64,000 nt of DNA from Chitinophaga tropicalis (GTDB lineage Bacteria > Bacteroidota > Bacteroidia > Chitinophagales > Chitinophagaceae). Every line of letters starts with the position of its first letter. Within the stretch, counting starts at the first letter, position 1. A program made the translations under genes and the position numbers. The notes beneath the pieces are model-generated. The model was not told the DNA's origin and did not search any database. It saw nothing but the letters and a program-made list of their open reading frames with translations. Positions 44,322 through 52,931 of this stretch are shown in pieces. The stretch lies in NCBI RefSeq assembly GCF_009758205.1, contig NZ_WRXN01000007.1, forward strand, positions 124,001 through 188,000. The letters run 5' to 3'.

Positions 44322-44915
44322 ATGGAGATACATGATTCAATTCTAAAAAACATCGCCAAACATATTTCTCTTTCCAAGGAAGAAGCGAACTATTTTACTT
44401 CCCTCCTGGTTTATAAAGAAGTGCCCAAAAAGACAAGGTTGTTGACTGAAGGGCATATTTGTAACCAGTTAAGCTATATTCACTCCGGTGCATTACGATC
44501 ATACTGCCTGGATAAAGAAGGTAAAGAATCGACCATTATGTTTGCTGTAGCTGACTGGTGGCTGACAGATATGTACTGCTTCCTGAATGAAAAACCGGCT
44601 ATGATGTATATAGAGACAATTGAGGATAGCTGCATCTTAAATTTAAGCAGGGAAAATTTTGATAACCTGTTAAATAAAGTTCCCAGGTTTGAACGTTTTT
44701 TCCGAATACTGTTTCAGAACGCTTATACGCGGGAGCAGCTGCGCATTATAGAAAATCTTACACTCACCGCAGAAGAGCGTTACTTTCGGTTTATAAGTAA
44801 ATATCCGCAAATTGCAAGCCAGGTAACACAAAAACAAATTGCATCTTATCTGGGTATTACACCTGAATTTCTGAGTGCTATCAGGAAAAAGAATGCCCGC
44901 GGGAAAATTTCTTAA
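44322..44915 (+). CDS. Crp/Fnr-family transcriptional regulator
   Basis: 197 residues. cNMP-binding fold (RLLTEGHICNQLSYIHSGALRSYCLDKEGKE split by typical turns) and a C-terminal winged helix with QIASYLGITPEFLSAIRKK. Divergent from the Cache kinase gene. Effector unknown. Confidence 0.85.
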   Translation: MEIHDSILKNIAKHISLSKEEANYFTSLLVYKEVPKKTRLLTEGHICNQLSYIHSGALRSYCLDKEGKESTIMFAVADWWLTDMYCFLNEKPAMMYIETIEDSCILNLSRENFDNLLNKVPRFERFFRILFQNAYTREQLRIIENLTLTAEERYFRFISKYPQIASQVTQKQIASYLGITPEFLSAIRKKNARGKIS

Positions 44916-44969
44916 TCTACCTTAAGCCTGGTTTGCCGGTTTCTTTTTTGCTTTGTAAAAAAATAGCCC

Positions 44970-45335
44970 ATGTTAATTCTGATTGCCGGCCCTTACCGAA
45001 GCGGGACCAATGATGATCCTCAATTGATGAAACAAAACCTGGAAAAGCTTGAATCAGTTGCTTTGCCTCTGTTCCGGAAAGGGCATATTCCTTTTATTGG
45101 AGAGTGGATAGCATTGCCACTAATTCATCTTGCAGGCTCCCAAAAACCGGGTGATAAAGCCTGGGAGGAAATACAATACCCGGTGGCACACCGTATGCTG
45201 GAAAAATGTGATGCTGTTCTCAGGCTGGAAGGAGCATCTAAAGGAGCCGATGAAGATGTAAGGAAAGCAAAGGAAAGAGGGCTGAAAGTTTATTACAGTG
45301 TGGAAGAGGTGCCGGATGCGGAAGAAGGGGAATAA
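44970..45335 (+). CDS. DUF4406-type protein, nucleoside deoxyribosyltransferase-like fold
   Basis: 121 residues. Opening MLILIAGPYRSGTNDDP is the family start; ADEDVRKAKERGLKVYYSVEE closes the domain. The fold is related to nucleoside 2-deoxyribosyltransferases, though the catalytic role is unproven. It follows the Crp/Fnr gene by 54 nt. Confidence 0.8.
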   Translation: MLILIAGPYRSGTNDDPQLMKQNLEKLESVALPLFRKGHIPFIGEWIALPLIHLAGSQKPGDKAWEEIQYPVAHRMLEKCDAVLRLEGASKGADEDVRKAKERGLKVYYSVEEVPDAEEGE

Positions 45336-45588
45336 ATCCGGAATTTACAGTTCCGGAGGATATTCTGTAAACTTCCGGATGTAAGATAGGTTTAGCATTA
45401 ATTTACGTGAGATTACTTATAAAAAGTATGTGAATTATAGCATTCTCATATTCCAGACAACAACATACAAACACAATCTATTGATTATCATACAATAAAA
45501 AACAATCTCAAAAAAAGTTCCTCCTGCGCAAAAAGACTGCGCAGTTGTGCTATCATCTTTGTACTGTCAATAACAAAAACGACAGGTT

Positions 45589-47169
45589 ATGAAGTTCAAT
45601 TTATCAACAAACGCAGCGAAGGGGACAAAGAACTATATGGGTGCTACCGCATACAGGCTGACTCCGGAAATGGAGCTGTACACTGCTGTGGCAACCTGCG
45701 TGGTAGATGACTCTTACTATGAGAAGCAGGAAGAAAGGCTTGACCGTATCAGGCAACTGATTGCGCAGTGCTCACCAGCGTTTGTTGCTAAACTGGCTAT
45801 TTACGCACGTAAGGAAATGAACCTTCGTTCTATACCGGTTGTATTAGCTGTTGAATTGGCGAAGGCCACTTCGGGAAATAACCTGGTAAGCAAAACAGTT
45901 AATGGTATTGTACAAAGAGCGGATGAAATAAAGGAGATACTGGCTTATTACCAGATTGCGAATAAAAGAACTGAAGCGAAAAAATTAAACAAACTGTCTA
46001 AGCAGGTTCAGAAAGGATTAGCTATAGCATTCAATAAATTTGACGAATACCAGTTCGCCAAATATAATACTGCTGCCGAAGTGAAAATGAAAGATGCCTT
46101 GTTCCTGGTCCACCCTGAAGCGAAGGATGAAGCGCAGCAGGTATTGTTTAATAAAATAGCGAAGGATGAATTGGCAACGCCATATACATGGGAAACAGCG
46201 TTATCTGAACTCGGTAAAAAGACATTTGCAAGTGAAGCAGAAAAGCAACATGCCATAGCAATGCAATGGGAAGAGCTGGTAATGAGCGGAAAGCTGGGCT
46301 ATATGGCCTTATTGCGTAACCTGCGCAATATTCTTACAAAAGGCTCTGCAAAAGCATTTACTGAGGCTTTAGCAATATTAACGGATGCAAATAAAGTGAA
46401 GAAGGCGAAACAACTGCCATTCAGATATTTATCTGCGTTTACAGAGATTGAGAAAGTAACATCAGAAATTGCATTTGAAGACCGTTCCGAAAGAATAGCA
46501 CTGGCAATTGCAGCATTGGAGAAAGCATTACTGATTGCCTGTGATAATATATCTGTAAACGAAGGGAAAACTGTAATACTGTCTGATAACTCGGGAAGTA
46601 TGTATGGCGATGCAGCTGGTAAATCGTTAGTATCAGCTATGAGTAACCGTAAAACAGCGGATATAGCCAACCTGTTTGCAGTATTGTACTGGAATAAAAG
46701 TGATAATACTTCTATTGGTCTGTTCGGTGATCATTTAATACAGCCTATGTTAAACAGGAAGTCCAGCCTGTTTGAAAATTTCAAACTGATCAATTCCGAA
46801 GCGAAGAAATGCGGACCGTCTACAGAGCGTGGTATTTTTGAATACATGGATAAACTGATCTCTACCAAAACAATAGCAGATCGTATTATTATCTTCTCCG
46901 ACTGCCAGGTAGGAGCAGGTTGTAACTGGTATGACCATCGTGGTAACAGAGGAGATAATTTCAATAAATTATTGAAACAATACCTTGTTATTAACCCGGC
47001 CGTTAAAGTATATAGTGTAGATCTGAAGGGATATGGTAACAGCTTAACCAAAACGGAAAATAAAAATACTGTGCTGGTAAGTGGATGGAGTGAAAAGATA
47101 TTTGATATGATCCATTATATAGAAAACGGATCGACAGTGGTTGATCAGATCAATCATGTAGAACTATAG
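45589..47169 (+). CDS. rsr: Ro60-like TROVE/vWA RNA-binding protein (Rsr type)
   Basis: 526 residues. TROVE domain of HEAT-like helices across ~20-310 (LTPEMELYTAVATCVVDD, FVAKLAIYARKEMNLRSIPVVLAVELAK), then a vWA domain with intact MIDAS DNSGS (333-337). Known bacterial orthologues bind Y RNAs and work with PNPase in stress-time RNA decay. The structured RNA starting 14 nt downstream contains a tRNA mimic, exactly the Y RNA expected. A short inverted repeat (ctgcgc, 45524/45539) is in the 5' region. No RtcA/RtcB ligase or WYL regulator adjoins. Confidence 0.92.
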   Translation: MKFNLSTNAAKGTKNYMGATAYRLTPEMELYTAVATCVVDDSYYEKQEERLDRIRQLIAQCSPAFVAKLAIYARKEMNLRSIPVVLAVELAKATSGNNLVSKTVNGIVQRADEIKEILAYYQIANKRTEAKKLNKLSKQVQKGLAIAFNKFDEYQFAKYNTAAEVKMKDALFLVHPEAKDEAQQVLFNKIAKDELATPYTWETALSELGKKTFASEAEKQHAIAMQWEELVMSGKLGYMALLRNLRNILTKGSAKAFTEALAILTDANKVKKAKQLPFRYLSAFTEIEKVTSEIAFEDRSERIALAIAALEKALLIACDNISVNEGKTVILSDNSGSMYGDAAGKSLVSAMSNRKTADIANLFAVLYWNKSDNTSIGLFGDHLIQPMLNRKSSLFENFKLINSEAKKCGPSTERGIFEYMDKLISTKTIADRIIIFSDCQVGAGCNWYDHRGNRGDNFNKLLKQYLVINPAVKVYSVDLKGYGNSLTKTENKNTVLVSGWSEKIFDMIHYIENGSTVVDQINHVEL

Positions 47170-47182
47170 AACAGTAATATTT

Positions 47183-47385
47183 AAACCGGTGTCGTAGAAA
47201 AGGATTTCTTCGTTTAGGTAAATAAGTGCCTTTTCGACTTATTACCCGGTTTATCTCTTTAAATTTTATAAGTGTCGTAGAGTAGAGTTACTTCGACTGA
47301 GGATCGGGAGGTTACAGGTTCGAGCCCTGTTTCCGCAATAGTTGCGGAATAGCTCAATGGTAGAGCGCCACGTACTTTACTCGTC
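47183..47385 (+). ncRNA. Bacterial Y RNA with permuted tRNA-like module
   Basis: Lies between the Ro60-like gene and a terminator. The 5' part closes with aaaccgg (47183-47189) pairing to ccggttt (47246-47252) and has an inner stem gtaaataagt / acttattac. A second stem unit repeats the sequence gtgtcgtaga. The 3' part is the permuted tRNA mimic (47314-47365). Sequence gagtagagtta (47280-47290) can pair with tactttactc (47373-47382) with one bulge and one G-U, taking the position of an anticodon stem. Ends are estimated; the transcript may begin at the Rsr promoter and be processed. Confidence 0.82.
47314..47365 (+). other. Circularly permuted tRNA-Gly-like module
   Basis: Order is T arm, 3' acceptor strand, 5' acceptor strand, D arm. 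T stem acagg/cctgt (47314-47318, 47326-47330) with loop ttcgagc; acceptor ttccgcaa (47331-47338) pairs with ttgcggaa (47342-47349) across a 3-nt loop; D arm agctcaatggtagagc (47351-47366). The acceptor and arms copy tRNA-Gly(GCC)-like sequence. No CCA end or normal anticodon arm follows, so it is not a working tRNA. Confidence 0.85.
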
Positions 47386-47407
47386 TTTTACCTTATAATT
47401 TCAATTT

Positions 47408-47446
47408 ATATAGATCGTCTTATAAAAGACGATCTATATTTCTTTT
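47408..47446 (+). terminator. Strong rho-independent terminator
   Basis: 14-bp perfect stem (atatagatcgtctt / aagacgatctatat), 4-nt loop, then ttctttt. It ends the Ro60/Y RNA transcript and abuts the stop of the convergent ester-cyclase gene. Confidence 0.93.
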
Positions 47447-47900
47447 AAGCATTTATGGACCAGGCACCGGTCTGTAACAACATGCTCAACCAATCTTCAA
47501 GGTGCCATGTTGCAGTTAGCTTACCATCCTTCAGGTAATGAAATTCATGCAGCGCAATTGTCAGCTTTTTATGAGTAGGTTCAATTCCCATGAATTTGCT
47601 GCTATGAGTAAAAGACATCTCTGCCCTTACCCCGGCACGTTCATGGGAGCCAAAGATCTCATGGACTTTAACGGCTGCATCGGGGAAGGCCTGGGTGAAC
47701 ATCCGTACCAGTTCCTTATACCCCTGGGCTCCTTCCTGCTGGCCGGGAGCAAGTGGGATATCCTGCCAATCTGCCGATAGTATATGATCTACCTTGTTGT
47801 AATCTCTTTTATTGAAGACATCATAGAAGTCATGTATGGTATTAATTTCTTCCTGTGTAAGCGCTTTAATGAAAACTTCTTTTGTATGATCGTTTGCCAT
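47445..47900 (-). CDS. SnoaL-like ester-cyclase-family protein
   Basis: 151 residues, cone-shaped alpha+beta NTF2-like fold: helix INTIHDFYDVFNKRDYNKVDHIL, then WQDIPLAP and a C-terminal W-L-E-DW-SMLLQ. Members often act as ester cyclases or isomerases of polyketide-like substrates; function here unknown. Lies 17 nt after the oxidoreductase gene on the same strand. Confidence 0.82.
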   Translation of the reverse strand: MANDHTKEVFIKALTQEEINTIHDFYDVFNKRDYNKVDHILSADWQDIPLAPGQQEGAQGYKELVRMFTQAFPDAAVKVHEIFGSHERAGVRAEMSFTHSSKFMGIEPTHKKLTIALHEFHYLKDGKLTATWHLEDWLSMLLQTGAWSINA

Positions 47901-47917
47901 GTGATACTATTTAATAT

Positions 47918-48874
47918 TTAGTTTACTGATACTACTATCTTGCCAGTTGCCCTGCCGCTTTCTACAATGCTTTGCGCCTGCGGCAATTCATCAAAGCCAA
48001 ACACCTGTGTAACTTCAGGAAGGATATGATGTTCACGGATAAGTTCACCGATTTCAGCAAGTACTTTGCCGGAGGAATTGACAAACACTCCGACCCCGCT
48101 GACTTCTGCCGCCTGTAAGGGGGCTTCTATTGCAGATTGAAAATGTGGCTGCAGATAAATTAAACGGCCTCCTTTTTTAAGAACGCTGATTGAGCGGAGT
48201 ATATGTTCAACAGAATTGATGGTATCAATAACCACATCTACTTTCTGCAGCTGTTGTTCAAATGGTTTTGCTGTGTAGTCGATAAATTCATCTGTTCCCA
48301 GGCCGGTAACAAAGCTTTTGTTTTTTGCGGATGCAGTTCCGATAACATATGCGCCGAGATACTTTGCAATTTGTACAGCAAAATGTCCGACTCCTCCGGA
48401 TGCGGCATGTATTAATACTTTTTCATCCTGCTTTACCTGCCCTAATGTTACTACCGCCTGCCATGCCGTCATTGCAGCCATCGGAGTTGCAGCGGCGGCA
48501 ATAAAATCCAATGCAGCGGGTTTATGCATAAGCTGACTGGCACCGGCTGCCACATAAGTTGCATAGGTGCTTCCCAGACCAGGCATGTTTATAAGCCCAT
48601 ATACTTCATCTCCCGGTTTGAAGTCTGTCACATCATCTCCGGTTTGTTCTACAACACCGGCAACATCCCAGCCTAAAATTACTTTCGGGGGGATATTCCC
48701 CTGGGTGATCATCCCCAGTATGTCTTTTGAATTCCGTACCTGGACATCGATAGGGTTAATGCCGATAGCTTTGGTTTTGATCAACACTTCATTTGTCTTA
48801 ATGACAGGTGCAGGCAGCGTGGCTTTTTTCAGATTTTCAATACCGCCATTCTGTTCTAAAAGATAAGCTTCCAT
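47918..48874 (-). CDS. NADP-dependent quinone oxidoreductase-like MDR protein
   Basis: 318 residues from ATG 48874 (the longer frame starts at TTG 48898). GroES-like N-terminus, then the cofactor-binding VLIHAASGGVGHFAVQIAKYLGA and VDVVIDTINS. No zinc-binding cysteines are seen, so it belongs to the zinc-independent medium-chain reductases. Probably co-transcribed with the ester-cyclase gene and regulated by the AraC-type gene upstream. Confidence 0.87.
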   Translation of the reverse strand: MEAYLLEQNGGIENLKKATLPAPVIKTNEVLIKTKAIGINPIDVQVRNSKDILGMITQGNIPPKVILGWDVAGVVEQTGDDVTDFKPGDEVYGLINMPGLGSTYATYVAAGASQLMHKPAALDFIAAAATPMAAMTAWQAVVTLGQVKQDEKVLIHAASGGVGHFAVQIAKYLGAYVIGTASAKNKSFVTGLGTDEFIDYTAKPFEQQLQKVDVVIDTINSVEHILRSISVLKKGGRLIYLQPHFQSAIEAPLQAAEVSGVGVFVNSSGKVLAEIGELIREHHILPEVTQVFGFDELPQAQSIVESGRATGKIVVSVN

Positions 48875-48976
48875 TGTTATTACGTTTTGTAAGGCCAAAG
48901 TTAGTAGCCCTGAAAACGCTCAGAAAGGCTGATTCAAACTGAAAATGGTGTTAATCAAACAAGTTGAGTATACTGT

Positions 48977-49882
48977 TTATGTTCGGAATTGATGAGGAGT
49001 GGCGGAGCTATTTTTCTTAAAGAATTTTATAAAGTTAGAGGTATCTTCAAAGCCGAGGCACCAGGCAATTTCAGAAATATTCCAGTTGGTATGTTTGAGT
49101 AAGGCCCTGGCTTCCGATGCTACCCGTTCGGCAATCAATTGTCTTGTTGTCTTACCTGTAACTTCTTTAAGCACCCGGTTCAGATGGTTGATATGTACAT
49201 GCAGTTGCTCTGCAAACTCCGCCGGTGTTTTGAGGCGTACCTGCTGGAGGGTCGATTCGATAGGAAACTGACGTTCAAGCAGTTCCTGGAACAAGGATGT
49301 GATTCTCCGTCCTGCATTGGAGTCAGGTAATGCGACAACCGAAAGTGCCGGGCGGAGTTTAAGTGCCGTATGGATCATTTCGAATACCATGTTCCGAAGC
49401 ATATCATACTTATAAGTGTATTCTGAGGCAATTTCATGGAACATTTTGTTAAACAACTCCATGACAAACGCCGCTTCATTGTCTGTAATATCGAGGATGG
49501 GAGTACCGCCCGGCTGATAAAGGGGGTACTCTTTAATGTTACCGAATCCTTTCATATAATCTTCAGTAAACACACAAAATGCGCCTGTAGGAATAGCTGT
49601 TGCGGGGGTCCAGTTATAAGGAATCTGCGGATTGGCAAACATGAGCATATTGTGCGTTACCTCATATGTATGGTCTGCATATTCCACCTGGTGCGGACCT
49701 CTGATCAGCGCTATCTTATAATAGTCTTTACGGCTGTAAGGCATGGGATATGCAGGCTTTTTGCCTGCGTAATCTTCCATGGTAAATACATTAAAATGAC
49801 CTGTTTTACGAAATATTTCACTGGGAAGGATGCCCATCTTCTGGCGATAAAAGTTTTCCAGTGATTCAGTTGTTTCCATCAT
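48977..49882 (-). CDS. AraC-family transcriptional regulator
   Basis: 301 residues. N-terminal cupin-like sensor (YADHTYEVTHNMLMFANPQIPY) and C-terminal tandem helix-turn-helix: FAEQLHVHINHLNRVLKEVTGK and ISEIAWCLGFEDTSNFIKFFK. Directly upstream of the oxidoreductase genes on the same strand. It closely resembles the regulator at 51874, pointing to duplication. Confidence 0.88.
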   Translation of the reverse strand: MMETTESLENFYRQKMGILPSEIFRKTGHFNVFTMEDYAGKKPAYPMPYSRKDYYKIALIRGPHQVEYADHTYEVTHNMLMFANPQIPYNWTPATAIPTGAFCVFTEDYMKGFGNIKEYPLYQPGGTPILDITDNEAAFVMELFNKMFHEIASEYTYKYDMLRNMVFEMIHTALKLRPALSVVALPDSNAGRRITSLFQELLERQFPIESTLQQVRLKTPAEFAEQLHVHINHLNRVLKEVTGKTTRQLIAERVASEARALLKHTNWNISEIAWCLGFEDTSNFIKFFKKNSSATPHQFRT

Positions 49883-49905
49883 ATCAAATTAATGATCTTT
49901 AAGTG

Positions 49906-50033
49906 TTAAGCCATTGCTCTGTTAGCGCTTATGATCTGACCTGAAAGCCATTTTGAGGCATCGGTGGCATAGCAGCACCTATTCCCCGGAATGCGCCGGT
50001 GATGAGTACAATTTTACCATTTAATATCTGCAT
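49906..50033 (-). pseudogene. Internally deleted SDR gene (start and end only)
   Basis: The minus strand begins with an ATG and reads MQILNGKIVLITGAFRGIGA, the start of a short-chain dehydrogenase, then after ~35 nt changes frame and reads DASKWLSGQIISANRAMA and a stop, the typical C-terminus of the same family. The ~200 central codons are missing, so this is a deletion remnant. Confidence 0.75.
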
Positions 50034-50172
50034 AATCGAAAAATTTAAATGGCTAAATTAGTTGGAAGCTAGCCGGGGAAATGGTCCGAATCAAACAAGT
50101 TCTGGTATAAATGAAACATCTCATGCAACAAGCCGGGGTTAGCTGCGTCTTTATTCCAATAAAAGCCCAAAC

Positions 50173-51828
50173 ATGACTTCACGCAGGAATTTCATTAAAC
50201 AGGCCGGAATGGCCACAGCCGGTCTGCTGGCGTCACAAATGCCATTAAATGCTTTTGCAGCTGAGGACGATAAAAGATTCCGGCAATTGCGGGAGGCAAT
50301 TGCTGCGCATGCCAATTTCTTAAAAATTCCGGGGCTTATAGCTGCGGTAGTTGAAGATGGCCAGGTCCGTTTTGTACAAACTGAAGGTTTTGCCGATGCT
50401 GATAAAAAGATCCCGATGCGGCGCGATCACATTTTCCCCGTAGCTTCTGTTACAAAGACCTTTGCTGCAGTAACCCTGATGCAATATGAGCAGGAAGGCA
50501 GGGTCAGTATGGATGATTATATCCTGGACTATCCTTTTCTACCCGTTGGCTTTACACCTGAACGGTTGCAATCTCCGAATGTAAAGATCAAACATGTGCT
50601 GAGCCATACCTCTGAAGGTGAACCAGGATCGAACTACATTTACAATGGCGGCCGTTACAACTTCATTTATGGCGTTTTTGAAGCAATGAGCGGTAATACA
50701 CGTCATTACGAAGCCTTCTCAGGTGAAGTGACCAAGCGTATTCTTCAGCCGCTGAAGATGAACGATACCCTTCCCGGCTATCCTTCTGATAAAAATAACC
50801 CGGCGCTGTCCCGGATCGTAACTACCTATTTCCGCGACCGCAAACATCAATCCTTTAATGCTAACCGGAATTTGCCGGACCAGACTATCCTTTATCCTTC
50901 AACGAATCTACTGACCACTGCAGATGACCTGGCAAAATACTGTCATGCTCTCGACAATAATATCCTGCTTACAGCGGAAAGCTATCGGAAACTTACATCA
51001 CCCTTTGCAGCTTCTGACGGCCGGACCTACCCGTATGGCCTTGGCTGGGCAACACAGCAGGTGGATGGCCGCCCGGTTCACTGGCACTATGGCTATGGCG
51101 ATTCATTTGCCGCATTACTTATACGCCTGCCCAGGGAAAAACTGAGCTTCATCCTGCTCTGCAACAGCACTCCTGCCTCCGAGGCTTTCTTTTTGGGTTA
51201 TGGGAATGTGCTGAATTCTGTTTTCGCCCAGGCATTTTTCAAACACATTGTTTTCCGTCGTGATGACCAGTTTTCTTATGATGCGTTAATAAATAAACAA
51301 GTCACCGGTACAGATACTTTGTTCTATGATGAGGTTTTCAGCCAGGCGCTCATGCGCTATTACACAGAGCAAAACTATAATGAGCATAAGTCAGAGGCCG
51401 CTAAGCTAATACATTACCTTGCTGTAAATGCCCCGGCACGCTTTCAGAAAACAGATCTCTCTCTTATTTATCTGCTGTCTCAAATAGCAGATCCGGGGTT
51501 GAAGGAACAAATGGAAACTGCTATTGCAGCTTATGCTGACAGCAATTATTTCCATCCGCATATTCACGAGCGGATTGCAGGCTGGTATGAGCGCACCGGT
51601 AACTCGCAGGCGGCTAGGGATTGGTATCACAAACTGGCTGACAGCAAGGGTTATGAAGAACAGGGTGCGGTAAAAAGTGCGTGCAATATCCTGGGCAAAT
51701 ACTATCTGGCACAGGGTGAGAAAGAAAAAGGCAGGAATTACCTGTGGCGGGAGACTTTGTATAACCGGTATACGGACTCAGGTATTGAGGAGGCCAGCCG
51801 TCAGCTGACGGTCATGAAATCGAGGTAG
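50173..51828 (+). CDS. Secreted beta-lactamase-fold serine hydrolase (PF00144) with Tat-like signal
   Basis: 551 residues. The leader MTSRRNFIKQAG-MATAGLLASQ has a twin-arginine-like motif and ends at NAFA. The domain has the SxxK box PVASVTKTFAA, a tyrosine-x-asparagine-like segment (RYNFIYG) and a HYGYGDSFAA loop replacing the KTG box. Such proteins are esterases or DD-peptidase-like enzymes. The C-terminal ~150 residues contain TPR-like helices (ERTGNSQAARDWYHKLADS). Confidence 0.82.
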   Translation: MTSRRNFIKQAGMATAGLLASQMPLNAFAAEDDKRFRQLREAIAAHANFLKIPGLIAAVVEDGQVRFVQTEGFADADKKIPMRRDHIFPVASVTKTFAAVTLMQYEQEGRVSMDDYILDYPFLPVGFTPERLQSPNVKIKHVLSHTSEGEPGSNYIYNGGRYNFIYGVFEAMSGNTRHYEAFSGEVTKRILQPLKMNDTLPGYPSDKNNPALSRIVTTYFRDRKHQSFNANRNLPDQTILYPSTNLLTTADDLAKYCHALDNNILLTAESYRKLTSPFAASDGRTYPYGLGWATQQVDGRPVHWHYGYGDSFAALLIRLPREKLSFILLCNSTPASEAFFLGYGNVLNSVFAQAFFKHIVFRRDDQFSYDALINKQVTGTDTLFYDEVFSQALMRYYTEQNYNEHKSEAAKLIHYLAVNAPARFQKTDLSLIYLLSQIADPGLKEQMETAIAAYADSNYFHPHIHERIAGWYERTGNSQAARDWYHKLADSKGYEEQGAVKSACNILGKYYLAQGEKEKGRNYLWRETLYNRYTDSGIEEASRQLTVMKSR

Positions 51829-51838
51829 AACAGTTTAT

Positions 51839-51867
51839 TACCCTTATCTTTGAATTATATAAGGGTA
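51839..51867. promoter_or_regulatory. Palindromic operator over a promoter, upstream of the AraC gene
   Basis: 9-bp perfect arms tacccttat and ataagggta with an 11-nt spacer. A consensus -7 box TATCTTTG (51845-51852) starts in the left arm. The ATG is at 51874. Autoregulation is likely. Confidence 0.6.
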
Positions 51868-51873
51868 GGAACT

Positions 51874-52809
51874 ATGGCAGATAAATTAATTCCCATTGAA
51901 TCCCTGGTGCAATTCTACAAGCGCACTGGCCAGGACATTCCACCGGATCTGGTTCATGAATCCGGCAGGGCTCATTTTAATGTTCGTGAAGCCGTTACGG
52001 CCACCCGCAAAACGCCTTTCAACCGGCGCGACTATTTCAAGATATGCCTCAGTGGCATTACAGGAGAAGGCAGTGGCATGCTGCTGTATAACGACCAGGA
52101 AATACCGCTGGGTCAGAGCTGCCTGATATTCAGCAATCCTACCGTGGCCACTTCCATAGAAATAACAGTGCCTTTTAACCGCTTTTATTGTTTATTCAAC
52201 ACCCCCTTTATAGAAGGACTTATTCCCCCGGATATACAATATGCCTGCCCTTTATTCAATCCTTCCCTGATGCCGGTAATACCGGTTACCCGTGAAGAAA
52301 GAGAGCGGATAATTATGCTTTTCCAGCAAATGCAGGAGCTGCAGGCCTCTGATTATCCTTTTAAATGGGATATGATACGCAATATACTGCAGCTGCTTAT
52401 TCATGAGGGCATCCGTTTACAGCAAAGCCGCCTGGCGCCGGCTTCTGTGGTGCGCGACAGACTGGTGAATGACTTCTTCGCCCTGCTTAATCAGCAGTTC
52501 CCGGTAGATTCTCCTGAAACCCCTTTGAAATTGTTAACACCAGCACGCTTTGCCGACCTGCTGCATGTACATGTGAACCATTTGAACAGCGTTGTGAAAA
52601 AGCATACCAATAAAACTACCCGCGATATTATTCATGAACGCGTGATTGTAGAGGCGAAAACATTGCTGCGCAATACGAACTGGAACATAGCGGAGATTGC
52701 CTATGCGCTGGGCTTTGAATACCCGTCCCACTTTAATAAGTACTTCAAGCAGTTTACTACACAAACCCCGGTAGAATTCCGCACAGGAAGGAAACCAGTA
52801 ATAGTATAA
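51874..52809 (+). CDS. AraC-family transcriptional regulator
   Basis: 311 residues from ATG 51874 (the longer frame starts at TTG 51850, inside the promoter). C-terminal helix-turn-helices FADLLHVHVNHLNSVVKKHTN and IAEIAYALGFEYPSHFNKYFK; N-terminal cupin-like part (YNDQEIPLGQSCLIFSNP). Paralogous to the regulator at 48977. Likely controls the MFS exporter downstream. Confidence 0.88.
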   Translation: MADKLIPIESLVQFYKRTGQDIPPDLVHESGRAHFNVREAVTATRKTPFNRRDYFKICLSGITGEGSGMLLYNDQEIPLGQSCLIFSNPTVATSIEITVPFNRFYCLFNTPFIEGLIPPDIQYACPLFNPSLMPVIPVTREERERIIMLFQQMQELQASDYPFKWDMIRNILQLLIHEGIRLQQSRLAPASVVRDRLVNDFFALLNQQFPVDSPETPLKLLTPARFADLLHVHVNHLNSVVKKHTNKTTRDIIHERVIVEAKTLLRNTNWNIAEIAYALGFEYPSHFNKYFKQFTTQTPVEFRTGRKPVIV

Positions 52810-52931
52810 GTACCGTAAAGCTATCCTGACCCCTGTAAACATATTTGATTTGTATAACTATCTCTTTGAGTCATGCAATTGCCAAGGCAACAGGTCTTCC
52901 TAACTTTACACTTCCAATTAAAAAGATAAGT

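Noticed and set aside
45524..45544. ctgcgc inverted repeat before the TROVE gene as a WYL-type operator
   Set aside because: Only six paired bases and no adjacent WYL regulator; recorded in the gene entry but not claimed as an operator.
47314..47390. A real tRNA gene
   Set aside because: T and D arms are present but in permuted order; no proper anticodon loop and no CCA end.
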